NCBI GenBank assembly: GCA_949316235.1
Contig: OX438742.1
Location: 10,532,315 to 10,596,314, forward strand
DNA: 64,000 nucleotides
Origin: Oegoconia quadripuncta
Taxonomy: Eukaryota; Arthropoda; Insecta; Lepidoptera; Autostichidae
Direction of reading: 5' to 3'
In this document: positions 23,663 through 35,277 of the stretch, piece after piece
How the letters are laid out: each line of letters opens with the position of its first letter
Position numbering within the stretch: the stretch's first letter is position 1
Translations under genes and position numbers: made by a program
Notes under the pieces: model-generated
Told to the model about the DNA's origin: nothing
Seen by the model: the letters and a program-made list of their open reading frames with translations, nothing else
The model's database searches: none

Positions 23663-24489
23663 TCTACCTCTATTTTTATAATTTTATATCTCAAAATAAT
23701 ATTGTTTAATTAAGAATTTACTTGTATACCTACTTACCTTCTTGTTTAAAGCATTTATGTAGTTGTAGAAGAGCGGAGCCTCCTAATACAGGTAAACATT
23801 TTTACTTAAAAGGAGACCCCTAATGCTGTTATAGATAATAAGAATAAGTTACTTTGCGATGAAAATTCATTTTCTCAAAAGCATCACCCGAGGACGCCCT
23901 ACCAGCTAGCACCCAGCAGTTATAATGCAATCTGTACAACTGGTGAGAGTCCTTTACATATAAGTTCCAACCCATGACCTGTAAACATTTTTGATTTTTT
24001 TTTTTTTTTTTTTTATTATTTACATACATGAGAAAATTGGTTCACGTTTGACTTCAATTACAAATATAGTGATGAACCTTTAACATACCCACAAGGAATT
24101 CACTAATGCTTTATAGGCTGAATTAGATGCGATAGAAATATAATAGACATGCCGGTGTCTAAAAATGACGTACCATTCTTACTCGAAAATGTTTAAAGAC
24201 CAAGACAATTCGTATTGTGAAATGAATTAAGTATCAATAAGTGTAAAATGTCAGTATACGTAGTTATTTATTTTCAATAGACAAGAGCACGCGGCACTGA
24301 AAAATGTGAACCAGCATTTCCCGATGAGCTGCCGGCTTTTCTCGCCCGTTCGTCGGAATGCTCCGAATTAAATGATTCGATTTCATGTCATCATATAATA
24401 CAGACGTGCTTTTGAAATTGTAACCAAGGGATATATCCACTGCAATGGTTAAAAATTTTAAAACACGATTAAAATGTATGTACACTAAT

Positions 24490-24570
24490 TGTGTTCTATT
24501 GTTATTATCAAAAAATATTGTAAATTATTTTGCGCAATAAAACGTATTTGTATTGTATTGTATTGTATTG
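24490..24570 (+). mobile_element. LINE 3' terminus with (TATTG)4
   Basis: TTTTGCGCAATAAAACGTAT followed by (TATTG)4 at 24,551-24,570. The reverse complement recurs at 37.60-37.66 and, more diverged, at 53.82-53.88 kb, so this is the 3' end of a LINE family with a pentamer tail. No coding part is attached. Confidence 0.65.
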
Positions 24571-25790
24571 AACACTGCTTTTCACAAGGAACTGACGGCC
24601 GATGATGTATTTTATGTTAATGGGAATACCAACAACTATGTTACAAAGTATCACTCAAATTGGGAAACTGATTCCTAATTAGAGGTTTCCACTGATAAGA
24701 TCAACTGAAAGATTATTTGAAAAATAAAAATCGTGCTTGACGTTCTTATCTGAACGTCGGTTGAAAAAAATTATGAAATTATAAACAATTAATACAGTTA
24801 CTCACAACGCTAATTAAAAATAATCCAGGTCACAGCTGTATAAGGTCACTTTTTTAAAAAACTTCTACTTAATGTGTTCCTTACCGATGTAACGCTTGTA
24901 CAAAACAGGTTCAAATCAAACACGTTAATAAATTTATGATAATTAAAGTTATATAGTGGCCATTGTGGCTGATATGCTGATGTTTATGTTTAATCTTCTC
25001 TGAAATATGCTAAGCTTGAACCTGTCTACTAGCTTTTCACACGTCGAGAATGCTAAGAAATATGTTCATGCATGCATGTTCTAAGCTATATAAGTGCAAA
25101 TGTTATGCAGATGGCATCTTCTCAATGCACTAGATTTGCCTAACTCTACGTGTACTAAATTATGGTTAGGAGCTCACGGCTCAGATGCGGCGCATTGTGG
25201 CGCGATGCGGCAATTCGTTCAGCCTAGCGGAATCAAATAACTAATTGTTCTCGCGCCCTCGAATTGAGCGGCTGTGGTAGCAAAGTTATTTCGAAATGTA
25301 ACAAAGTTGCTATTGAATTAAAGGGAATTAATTCAAAAGGTAATCAATGTGCTAAGTAAAACTATAGCTGATAAGTTCAAATATTACCAGTATAAATAAT
25401 GCCAACGTTCAATACCCTTCTACTCTGAAATTAAAATTGAAACATTTGAGAAGACACTTCTATGTTTAAACACTTCTACGTTTCTAAAACTCAAATAAGA
25501 AATAATATAAAGGAGTCATGCTGCACAGTTTCACAGACGAGAACTTGAAAGCAGTTTCACGATATTACATTTTGTATTGTGTCAGCCGGGCTTCTCGTTC
25601 GTATAATATCACAGGTTCAAGCATTCATATCACTTACAAAGCATGACTTTTCATTCCGGTCTGCTGCACATTTCCTTTGCAAAACTCACGATTATATATT
25701 AGGATACAACACTCGTTTGTTGGAAACAGTGTACCACTCGTACGGTCCAATAATTCCTTTCTAAATCAATCCAATAAGCAAACCGATTCT
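24571..25790. other. No gene seen
   Basis: AT-rich, with a GC-richer patch around 25,180-25,265 (GGCGCATTGTGGCGCGATGC). No frame or repeat can be supported. Confidence 0.45.
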
Positions 25791-25799
25791 ATATGAACG

Positions 25800-25995
25800 A
25801 ACGTCAACAAGTACTCGACTCCCCCAAGGGTGGAGCGGGTGATAGCCTCCCTCCGAGGGTCGAGATTCAACTGGTGCAATGCGGCGTACCCCCTCCCCTC
25901 GGGGGTTTGTTTTTGCCATTGTCTCTGCGGCGCCCAGTTGGCACGCTAAGCTATTCCCCAATTCCCAGTTTTTGGAAGCAAAAAGTAGGGGCAAC
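25800..25995 (-). other. GC-rich island with an open frame, unassigned
   Basis: A compact GC-rich block inside AT-rich sequence. The reverse strand is open for 77 codons (25,761-25,994) and includes LGAAETMAKTNPRGEGVRR; the forward strand is also open. I do not recognise a domain. Base composition and sharp edges suggest a transposon fragment or a captured exon; I prefer the former, without proof. Confidence 0.3.
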
Positions 25996-26159
25996 TTTTT
26001 TTAAAGGCGTAAATAAAAGGCTTTATTGTTGTTTCTTAACTACAGAAAAGTTTATTAATAAAACCAGGTTTAGATCTGTTGAAGTTAGACATATATATAC
26101 ATATATCTAATTCACAATTGCTTTCTATCAAAAAAATGGTTAATGTAAAAATATATTTT

Positions 26160-26390
26160 TAGTTTAACGCTTTCAAATTTGATTTACTTTGCTTTTTTAC
26201 TTTGTAGAATAGCATTTCAACTTGATGCAATGTCAGTGAAAAGGATCGCAGCAAATAACACTTGCCTGAGAGGCTAGAGGAAATTGGTATATTTAAGTAA
26301 AGAGTTGAAGCAACACGCGCCGCGAAGGAGAGGTGAATTTCACTTGTAAAGTGTGGGATTTTGAATAATGACTTGTAAACCACTGATGGC
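26160..26390 (-). other. Open frame of unknown nature
   Basis: The reverse strand is open for 74 codons and includes SEIHLSFAARVASTLYLNIP. Residue composition looks more protein-like than the usual AT-rich chance frames, but no family is recognised and no splice sites or partner exons are evident. Lying 165 bp from the GC-rich island, it may belong to the same unidentified element. Confidence 0.2.
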
Positions 26391-26931
26391 TCTTGTCATG
26401 ACAAAGGAATTCTTAGGATAACGACTAAAATTGTATGCTATAATTTACTCCGTCATAATTTTTTAAACACAGTTGCATGATAAATATACTTTCAACGATA
26501 AACATGGCATGAAAGTTAATTGTACCGAGCATGCGCGATCTTTGTTTGTTTTTAAAGAACGTTCGAATTTATTGATCTAGTAATTATTTTAAATATTTTA
26601 TATCAAACGTGTGAGTCGTTCAAAAGCGACGTTTTAAAAGACTTCATTGCTAAATTATACATTGGGTTTTTAGTGTTATTTGCATTAAGAGTAATCGCTC
26701 GGGGTTATTAATAATTAATAGCAATATTACTTATTAATACATTTTATTTACGTTACTTTTACTAATCCATTACATTTACATATTTTATCAAAAATTAATA
26801 AAAAATTGTCATATGATACGCCGACATTAAGATAATTTATTATAAACTCACGACGATGGAAAATCCGAGCTTATAATAACCTAGAAGCCACCCAGATACC
26901 ACAAATATATTTATTATATTATAATCTCCCA

Positions 26932-26992
26932 GTGACAGCAGGCTGTGCCCCAACAGTGGGAATGCGTAAAGCTGTTGATGATGATGATGGTA
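26932..26992 (+). mobile_element. GAT-tailed SINE/LINE 3' end
   Basis: GCAGGCTGTGCCCCAACAGT then GTGGGAATGCGTAAAGCTG and (GAT)n at about 26,974-26,987. This phrase is the 3' end of a common lepidopteran retroposon. Only the last ~60 bp are present. Confidence 0.6.
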
Positions 26993-27929
26993 TTAATGTA
27001 TATCATTACAATTCAAAAGGCGGAATGTAGAGAAGTGTGGAAAAGACTCCACCGACAAGAGCATTGCTCTTAAATATAAGAGAGACACACACAATTCAAC
27101 TCACTATAATGCGAATGAAAAAAAACAGTAAATCAGATATCAAAAATTTTACAGCAAAATATAGTGCTTTATAGAAAATATTACTGCACAATGTTATCTC
27201 TACGGAGAATATCGCGTGCAACTGCCGGCTGATCTGATAAATATAAAAGTTTGTTGGAGATGTGTGGTTGTTGCACCGCGTAGTGAGTACCTACTGACAG
27301 TAAACGACAAAACTTAATAAAAACTAAACACCGTACTATCTATAGTCCAGTGAAAATACGTAATGTTTGTGGTGTAACTTCCTATAATATTAAAGTTCCT
27401 GATTTTAGCTGAAGGATAGAGCATCCATCAGTATTAGAATAAAAATATTTTCTAACGCTTTAGGTATAATATAGGTATTTAGTGATAAAACTTACAATAT
27501 TAAATTAACGTTAACACTAAACTTCATTGCGTTGTAGAAGATGCTAAGATCTCCTAAAAAAAATCTAATAAATGGCTACTTTATGTTTTCTAAAAGTACT
27601 TTTAAAGTATAAAGTAACAGTATTCATGACTATAAAGAAGTTAATGATCGATTTTTTTTAAATAGTTACAGGAGTTCTAAGTATACTCGTATTCTCCGAT
27701 GCAATGAAATTGCCAGCGGTAATTTTAATCCAATATTCTGTGTATTCTTACTATATATCTGCACTATATCTAAAGCCAGCTACCGATTTGTTGGAAAACA
27801 TTTTAATTATATCGCTGACAGGTACTCAATCCATTGCAAAAAATCAGTGTATCATTACTGGAATATTAAATAAAATCAATTTACAATCTGACAGTCGTTT
27901 ATTGACGAACTGTTTTGTATGGTAGTTGG
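26993..27929. other. No gene seen
   Basis: AT-rich with unsupported short frames. Confidence 0.45.
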
Positions 27930-28083
27930 AGACACTGACCGCAACGTCTAGAGGGCATGGGTTCAAATACCGCTGGGTTCATATGTTTGTAAGATGAATA
28001 AAGACACCTGTACCCAAGTTATAGATGAGTAAAGTATTTAAACAAAAATATGTATTCGTTAAATATGTCAACCATATGTTATT
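27930..28083 (+). mobile_element. SINE-A, diverged
   Basis: GGCATGGGTTCAAATACCGC holds a B-box relic (GGTTCAAATACC), followed by CATATGTTTGTAAGATGAAT and ACCTGTACCCAAGTTATAGA, matching the SINE-A body with many substitutions. Confidence 0.6.
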
Positions 28084-28272
28084 CTAAATAAAATGAGGCT
28101 CGTTGACATAGACACCTGACTTCAAGAAACCCCACAAAAAGAAGTCTGGAACGGTTAAATCCGGCGATCTTGCCGGCAGTGCTAATCGCCAAGACGAGAG
28201 ATTAAGCGACCCAAAAATGCAACCATCAGAAAAAAATAAACAAATATTCCGCGTTCTAGAGGAGTACAGCAA
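28084..28272 (-). pseudogene. Tc1/mariner-type transposase fragment
   Basis: The reverse strand encodes WRLALPARSPDLTVPDFFLW followed by GFLKSGVYVNEP. The P-x-R-S-P-D-L-T-x-x-D-F-F-L-W-G-x-L-K block is the region around an acidic catalytic residue of DDE transposases of the Tc1/mariner (IS630) group in insects. Only about 30 residues of the core are present; the upstream catalytic Asp region is missing and no inverted repeats can be assigned. It is a dead scrap. Its left edge abuts the SINE-A copy. Confidence 0.7.
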
Positions 28273-28449
28273 TCCATATCTTGTTGACGTGTATTTTGCA
28301 TCTGTTTATTACAATTGACATTACCGCCAATTATTGCAAAAAATGAGAACAACTTCTGATAGTGATAAGTAGTGATAATTTTAGGGCCACCTAGTAAATA
28401 GCGTTGCGTGTACGTCCCTTATTCATTTGAAACCACTAGAAAGAATTGA

Positions 28450-28628
28450 CCCTTATTAATTTTATGATGCGAACAGCCAAGGCATGGAACTCCCTTCCGG
28501 CGTCAGTCTTTCCTGAATCTTACAACCTTGGCATCTAATAAGATCGCGTGCTTCATCTTCGGCCACATCGGCTCTTCCCATCGGGTGAGATTGTGGTCAA
28601 ACGCGTATCCAGTTAACCATAAAAAAAT
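28450..28628 (+). pseudogene. LINE-C 3' end
   Basis: TATGATGCGAACAGCCAAGG encodes the start of the MRTAKxW block, followed by TTCCGGCGTCAGTCTTTCCT (PASVFP) and the 3' tail with GAGATTGTGGTCAAACGCGT and CCAGTTAACCATAAAAAA. Relative to the copy at 28.8-29.1 kb, part of the NRHLL region is deleted near 28,538. Confidence 0.75.
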
Positions 28629-28796
28629 AATGAATCTTGAGTGTTACTAGCTCGAAGGCTTCATTCCCATTTTCCTTTTAAATAATCTTTATCTGGCGCC
28701 AAGTCCACATATTGTTGTATTCAGGTGACAAAGATAACCAAGTCTCCGAAATTACCGCATATATAACCAATATCTGTGTAGTTTTTTTTTTAATGG

Positions 28797-29113
28797 TTAA
28801 CTGGATACGCATTTGACCACAATCTCACCTGATGGGAAGTGATGATGTGGCCGAAGATGAAGCACGCGATCTCAGTAGATGCCTATTCACCCTGCTCTTG
28901 ATGATCCCAAGGTTGTAGGATTCAGGAAAGACTGACGCCGGAACGGAGTACCATGCCTTGGCTGTTCGCATTATGAATGAAGAATCGAACCGCTTAGTGC
29001 GAATGTTCGGTATGTTAACTACATACGGGGGGAATACCTCCCCGCGCCTAGTAGTCCGAAGATTGCACATGTCAAGGGCATTAACGAGGTTCATCGTTTT
29101 CAGTGGTTTGTTA
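28797..29113 (-). pseudogene. LINE-C 3' end, longer copy
   Basis: On the reverse strand: ALDMCNLRTTRRGEVFPPYV, then RTKRFDSSFIMRTAKAWYSV, then PASVFPESYNLG, NRHLL and a stop at 28,825-28,827. This is the C-terminus of a LINE reverse transcriptase, uninterrupted over about 89 codons. The 3' tail runs leftwards to AACCATTAAAAAAAA at 28,785-28,800. It faces the copy at 28.45-28.63 kb tail to tail across about 165 bp. Confidence 0.8.
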
Positions 29114-29774
29114 AATCATACTATACTGTCTCGGTGGTGATCTATAACATCACCATAATTAAAGAACTGGTAACTCACTTATTTTTAAAACCAATGGGTA
29201 ATTGATAAACAAGGGATATTAAATGCTGTGACCAGTCATCAATTTGTCTAATTCGCTCTTTTCGTTGACTCGTCATATTCCACAATTCGCCACTCACTTT
29301 TCTCAATTTGTCAGTTTCCTCAATTCGCTACGTTCCCCTAAATCGTTACTTCGCCCGTTTAGTTATTTTGAAATGAAAATCTATGTAAGAAGAAATTCTA
29401 TAAGTATTTATTACGAATTTTTATAAATTTCTCGTATAATGACAGTAATAATAGTGGTTACCTGACAAACAACTAATCCCAAGATCGGTGTGTGGTAGAA
29501 TACACGACCATTAAGATGTTACAATAAAGCATTCCATTATTTTAGATTAACATAAATTTCATAATTGTGATTAAAGACCCAGAAGAAATTATGTATGGCA
29601 ATAATTTATGTATGAAATGACAAATCTTGGATACCAGATAATAATTATAATGGTATAGTATTATAACTATTACTATAATATTCGGCTCTAGCATATATTA
29701 TGATCTACATAAAATAAATATATACAACATAAAATATCCTTATATAACAAAAAAGGCGTATAAAAAATAAAGAC
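29114..29774. other. No gene seen; CAATTCGC-like reiteration
   Basis: Between 29,240 and 29,365 short words such as AATTCGC, CAATTTGTC and CGTTAC recur irregularly, which may be a decayed tandem repeat. Otherwise AT-rich and blank. Confidence 0.4.
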
Positions 29775-30085
29775 ACAAGATTAGACAGGAGACTATAGAC
29801 GAGACAAGATACAGGTCAAGACAAAACACAAACCATCATTCTAGATACAAGACAAGACATAAGTCAAGACACAAGACAAGATATAAAATAAGACACAATA
29901 CTAGACACAAGGCTGGACACGAGACTAGACATGAGAGAAGACACAAGACAAGATACAAGATAAGATACAATACTAGACACAAGACTAGACACGAGACTAG
30001 ACATGAGACAAAATACAAGACAAGACACAAGATAAGACACACAGCAAGACACAAGACAAAACTATACGAAACACAAGACGTAAAA
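29775..30085. repeat. ACAAGAC minisatellite-like tract
   Basis: Imperfect reiteration of words such as ACAAGACAAGATACAAGAT and ACTAGACACAAGACTAGACA with a basic period near 5-10 bp. The long reverse-strand open frame across it (a Cys-Leu-Val-Ser repeat) is an artefact of the period and not a gene. Confidence 0.9.
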
Positions 30086-31472
30086 CGCAAGACAAGAGTC
30101 CACGGACCAAAGTAATTCCACGTTAAAGCTAGTATTACAATTACTTTACTGGTGAGCCTACTAATAAGTCGTGATGTCACATTCAAAACAGGGAATAAAT
30201 TTGATCCAAGTGCACCTGTGGCACAACTATACCACATAAATTTTGCCTAGAATATATTTTACATGAAAGAAAGAGAAATTTGTAAAAATAATTTTGCTTA
30301 CAAGTAAAATAAACCTTCGAGGAATTCATCAAACAATAAACCGATTATACTTGTAAGTACCCAATTATTCCGAAGTATCGTATTTAGGTCCTTAGAATAT
30401 ACCTATACTATCGAAATCAGATAATTATTTCCATAAATTACCTCTTATATAGATATATAAGAGGTATCTGATTCCGATATTTCTTCCACTAATAGAAATG
30501 TATTTTTGAGTGAAATGGTTACGTTTTACTTTGATATTTATCAACATCAACACCCTTACTCACTGGGAGAAGGTATGGACCATGATCCACTACGAGGGCG
30601 ATTATTGAATTTGTTCCCACCTGACAGTCAGTGTGTTAAGCCGTCCCTTTAGGCCGCGAACTTGGATCTGTCTTCAATTGAAAACAAACGCATCACTTTA
30701 TAATTTTTTCTCGATCGACAAATTCGCGAGCCAGAGCTAGAGTTAATATTTCTTAAATGTTATGTGATATATAACATCGTTTTATTGTGAGTTATGTAGA
30801 TACTTAAAAATTTTATTGTAATTTTTCTTTCTTTGTTTCATTTTGGTGGTGTTGTTATACGTATTAGTTCTGTTGTGTTACAATATTTATTTTGTATAAT
30901 GCTAAGTATAACCATACATTCGTTGGTACGCTGTCGCTTTGGAGATGGGCGTTTATAGCTACACTACAGTTTTCAACTACAGTAGCTATCATCGCTATTT
31001 TGTACTGTGTATATTTATTTCTTTACCCAATAAAATTATTCTTATTCTTATTGATTGATAGATCACTTGGGTATCTTATGATGATGACTAAATATCTGTC
31101 AAAAGTATAGCTATTCAAACAACTTCCAATACTTTGATAGACTGTTCAATGATACGATAAACACGATGGGTCATGCGGATAAACAAGTTTCACCTCCACT
31201 TTACGTGACAGGCTACGATCGGGTTCATAGGTGCCTAATTTATTCGATCATATTTAAGGATTGATTCTAATAATATGTAGTGTACACTTTTTGCTGCACA
31301 AGATTCATTATAAATCCAAACATATTGTTAAAAATCTTAACTATTTGAGCTGGAACTGGATATGCAGATTAAAAGCTTACTATTATTACCGTATAAAATA
31401 CCTTTAATTCTTGTGCAATATTTTGAACTTGACTGTACCTTAAATAAAAGAATATATATTTATTCAACTAAC
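30086..31472. other. No gene seen; hairpin and possible LINE tail
   Basis: Apart from the hairpin at 30,409-30,479, the piece at about 30,565-30,700 (GAAGGTATGGACCATGATCC) resembles a dispersed lepidopteran repeat, and CAATAAAATTATTCTTATTC near 31,030 looks like a LINE 3' end. Both are weak. Confidence 0.35.
30409..30479. repeat. Two-tier hairpin
   Basis: Inner perfect stem ACCTCTTATAT/ATATAAGAGGT around AGAT. An outer stem (TATCGAAATCAGAT with ATCTGATTCCGATA, one mismatch) is separated by an asymmetric bulge on the left. Confidence 0.75.
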
Positions 31473-31746
31473 CAATAAATAAATAAATATCCTTAGACAT
31501 ACACACAGCGCCATCTAGTTCCACAGTAAGCAACTATAGGCTTCTATTGTGGATACCAGATGGTTGATATACTACATAAATTAATTTTGTTTTGTAAATA
31601 AATACTTTATTATAAATGAAAACATCCATAACTCGGGTACACATGTCCGTATTCATCACACAAACATATGCCCCTAGCGGGATTTGAACCCGCAACCTTT
31701 TGGTATAGTGGTCAGAGTTGCTAACCACTACACCAGACAGGTCGTC
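31473..31746 (-). mobile_element. SINE-A, best preserved copy
   Basis: On the reverse strand: head with TGGTGTAGTGGTTAGCAACT (A-box part), GCGGGTTCAAATCCCGCTAG as an intact B box, then the ATGAATACGGACATGTGTAC body, and a 3' end complementary to AAATATCCTTAGACATACAC with an (AATA)n run at 31,473-31,490. The tRNA-like region could fold, but it is followed by the SINE body and occurs in many copies, so it is not a tRNA gene. Confidence 0.88.
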
Positions 31747-33059
31747 AATACAATTACTAAATACAATAAAAGTCAGATAAGCCTCAATAACCCCACCATG
31801 AAAGTGAGAAAGTGACACAAATAATATATTTCAGATTTTATTCATTACCGAGTATAAATAATAAATAAATCAATGGTATTTATTCACTACAAAGTTAATT
31901 TAACAAGTAATTAATTGATAATAAATTAGGTCAAACTGTGAAGAAAAGGTAGGGACTCAGCAGATTTGCAGATTTTCAGTCCCCCCCAAGTAGTGTAGTG
32001 GCTGCCACCAAGGAATGAATGACTATAACTCTCTGTTATAAATATTTGTATAACCATAATAAATCACCGAATAAAAGAAACAAATATACGGACAAACAGA
32101 ATGACAGGGATAGACATGAGGAAACTATGAACGTTTCAAGTTTGACTACGTAAATTGCCTCATGCATACAAAATGCGCGTAATGACATTTAATTAACTTG
32201 GTTGGTGAAAATCGGCCGCACTTTAGTAATGTACAAGTTAAGAAGTCAAATTATACAATTATCTTCGACGGAATTCATTATTCAGTTCTCCAGGCAAAGT
32301 TAATTTGTTAAAAATGTAAAGTTAATTATAAAATTAAAAATAACCGAGTGCTCTCTGCGTCTCCTTTGAATAGTAAATTAGAACTTTGCTCAAGGAAGAG
32401 TGAGACGCCTGAAGTCTGGAGTTACATAATTTTTTAACGACTCACTTAATAAAATAATATACTCTGTGATGAAAAATATTCATATTTCGTGCTTAAATTG
32501 AACAGTTTACTTCGCTGTTTGTTCAGTAAACAAAATGAAGTAGTCGGGAAAGCAGAAATTGAGGGGACGCTTCACTTCAATGTAAAAATACTGTTATGCA
32601 AGCTGCTCACTATTTGTTAAGGACAAGCAAAAGAAAATTAAGTAAATTGCATGGCAATACTGTTCAAAATGATTAGAATTGAATATTTAAATTTCAACTT
32701 CCTTTCCAGTCTATATCATTAATAATTAGAGATGTAATGAAACGTATTTATTATTAGGTCACAGAAATGACAAGGAGCCGCAAGTGAAGTGTATACGAGA
32801 AAGGGAACGACTGAAGGGCCCGCGGAGGGTCGCAATCTAAAATTGCTGACCGCGCAAAACGTGACTGCGTACCTACCATGTGCCATATTGTGTTCCAACA
32901 AGTTATTAAGAGTACTTTTAACAAATTTAGAAAATAATACATCATCAGTATTCTGTTCCTCGACATTATAAAATTAAATAAAAGCTTTATATTATATGTA
33001 ATTAACAGGATAGTGTCGTGTAGTTCCGACACGTAAAATGGATTGAACTAACCCGTCTA
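31747..33059. other. No gene seen; GC-richer patch at 32,755-32,885
   Basis: The GC-richer patch contains GAAGGGCCCGCGGAGGGTCG and is open on both strands for about 60-90 codons. No residues are recognisable. The rest is AT-rich and blank. Confidence 0.35.
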
Positions 33060-33067
33060 TACCAGTG

Positions 33068-33662
33068 GGTGTCGAATTTCTACCAAAAAACATCTAAGGA
33101 CTTCTAACTTTCAACGCCGACGAGTTCACGTGTACATTTCTATATATTACGAATGGCGAACCACAGCTGTTTGTTTAAATCTTAAAAATTTTAATGTTTG
33201 AAACATCTAAACATTCTGTTTTGGAATATTTCTTACCATTTCATTTGGGATAAAAGTCGTGACGTTTTGTATGTATTAACAGAAGAATATACTAAAATGT
33301 AACGTATTTCGGGAGAATTAAGCGCTTACGTTTGGTATATCTCTTGACCATCCCATTTGGAGCAATGGTCGTAATAAAATGTACGTAAATAACAGAAGAA
33401 TGAAGTAAGCTAGTAAGAAAGAAGAAAGAATAGAACCAATCCTTCTCTTCCCGTGGGTTTCGTTACACCAAAAAACATTGATTTGTACTTTTTAACAGTG
33501 ATGGGCTCAAGGGGGTGTTACGTGTGCATTTCTGTATAATTCATAAGGTGAACCGTGGATGTTATTTCAATCATTACATACGTTTGTAACATCCAAATAT
33601 GCTTGGGATATATCTGACCACCCCATTTGGGATAAAAGTCTTGGCGTTATGTTTGTATAGAG
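33068..33662 (+). repeat. Dispersed repeat E, three partial units
   Basis: The order CACCAAAAAACATTGA / TTTCTATATATTACGAATGG / GAACCACAG / CCATTTCATTTGGGATAAAA / CGTGACGTTTTGTATGTATT occurs at 33,068-33,285 and again, diverged, at 33,466-33,662. A shorter piece (GACCATCCCATTTGGAGCAA) lies at 33,347-33,385. Reverse-strand relatives are at 5.95 and 9.78 kb. No protein is encoded; the class is unknown. Confidence 0.65.
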
Positions 33663-34394
33663 GGAAATTTAAAATGAACAGTAAACTGTTGCCTTTGACA
33701 TTAAAACTCTACGACTTTTCATTCGGGAGCGCTAAGCTGGTGTGCAAGAAAATTGTTTTGTCGCAAACTCATTCATGCGGATACGTTCATGGAACGGTTG
33801 TTACAAAGCTATTCACAGCGGAGTAGAAACTACCTCCGCTATTTTACCGAGCCCCGATGGATAACCACAATTGTATTTTACCATGACAATTCGCAATATC
33901 AGTGGCGTGCACAGCATTTTGTCGCAGGGTAGGAGGAATGATAAAATTTACTATTAAACAAGAGAAAATACAACTAAATAATAATAAATTATTCTTATTC
34001 TTCGCAACTGTTTAGAATATTTGTTCATACTCTGAGGAAAGCTTAGAACCATTGCAAAGATCTGAACTAAGTATTGAACTCTGATATATTGATAGTACAG
34101 TCTGATGAATTGTTCATCTTGTGTAACTTGTAGGACAATTTGCTAGGGTAGGCACTGCGTGATATATTGCAAGTTCTATATAGCAGCAAGTCCTTAATAT
34201 TTTTGTAATAATAAGAAATTACAATTATTTAAAAGAGGCAAGCCTGGAATAGTACGAATAGAATGTTTTACTTAATCCAGTTTGCCCTCTCGAAACAAGA
34301 GGCTGTTTAAGTAGTGTGGTTAATGACAATGGCAATGAAAGCGTAATATGTATTTTACCTATTAAATTATTAAATGCACAAAAGGGTAGTTGGT
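33663..34394. other. No gene seen
   Basis: No recognisable feature in this stretch. Confidence 0.45.
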
Positions 34395-34445
34395 GGTAGG
34401 GCATTTTAAATGTCCGCCTAGCTAGCTCCCACCATCTTATCAACC
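34395..34445 (+). mobile_element. SINE-B core fragment
   Basis: GTGGTAGGGCATTTTAAATG followed by TCCGCCTAGCTAGCTCCCAC and CATCTTATC, the central core of SINE-B only. Confidence 0.7.
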
Positions 34446-35065
34446 TTCAAAGACACAAGCCCAAGCCAAAATGGCAATAATTACCCATAGGCAACCGCAG
34501 CAAATGCCTAGCCAATCATTCCAACTTTAACCAAGCGTACAATATTCATGCATCACCGTATGAGGGAGTTTGTCTGAATTTCCTTCCGGAAGTATAAGCT
34601 TTCACGAACTCGACGTAACGGAGTGGGATCGGAATCATGGGAAGTATGCCAACTTACAGGCACAAACCAGTCATGTGTGTCACTATAGCATTCCTCTAAA
34701 AGTTCACTTCGTATTCGTAGTCATGCAATATTCAGAACTGTCGGCTGAACAATTACTAACTATTTGCGTCCTCGTACGTACTGCCACGATCGATAATATT
34801 TTTGAATACTAATTTGATGGTGGCACGAATCTTACTAGATAACCGAGGTTTAAAGTAATTGAGTACAGTTAATCATCATCATCTTCTTCTCTTCATTAAT
34901 TGAGTACAATTAATAGGAAACAAATTTAATTGTCCTATTCATGTTCCTGTTTTGTCTCATAAAAAAGTTTCAGTTATTAAGAGCTGAGACACAGCTTTGA
35001 GCTAATTTCTAAAGACTCGCTCTTCTCTTCTAACGGTCCTTTTTATAAAATTATCTAAATTGGCG
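34446..35065. other. No gene seen
   Basis: A short ATCATCATCATCTTCTTCTC tract near 34,873-34,892 could be a reversed GAT tail. Nothing else. Confidence 0.4.
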
Positions 35066-35277
35066 ACCGATTTAGTGTAGTGGTTAACTCTGGCCACTAT
35101 ATCTGCAGGTCGCGGGTTCGAATTCCGCTAGGGGCATATGTTTATATGCTGAAAACGGACAAGTGTACACGGGATGTATATATTTATAACAACAAATATC
35201 AACATCTGGTATCAATAATACAAGCTTAGTTCCTCTGTGTGGAACAAGATGGCGCTGTGTGTGTGTCCATATTTATT
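35066..35277 (+). mobile_element. SINE-A, full length
   Basis: Head TTTAGTGTAGTGGTTAACTC (A box), GTCGCGGGTTCGAATTCCGC (B box with one change), GGGGCATATGTTTATATGC, body, then AACATCTGGTATCAATAATA and GATGGCGCTGTGTGTGTGTC, ending in ATATTTATTATT. Confidence 0.85.

Larger units (their letters stand above)
19426..23850 (+). mobile_element. Non-LTR retrotransposon (LINE), 5'-truncated
   Basis: Element with ORF1, endonuclease/RT ORF2 and a 3' UTR. The 3' UTR includes the CA-rich tract at 23,468-23,662 and a later block GGAGACCCCTAATGCTGTTA (23,812-23,831). The 3' end is probably near 23,850 in an AATAAG repeat, but I cannot define target-site duplications. The 5' boundary lies between the inverted-repeat element ending at 19,331 and the first ORF1 codons. 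Confidence 0.85.

Noticed and set aside
23405..23681. Open frames on both strands in the CA tract
   Set aside because: Simple-sequence artefacts (alternating His/Thr and Cys/Val residues) within the LINE 3' UTR.
29836..30237. 133-codon reverse-strand gene rich in Cys, Leu, Val and Ser
   Set aside because: It is translation of the ACAAGAC simple repeat; several overlapping frames show the same periodic peptide.
31690..31745. tRNA gene on the reverse strand
   Set aside because: A and B boxes are present, but the same head followed by the same body occurs at five other places, so it is the head of SINE-A.
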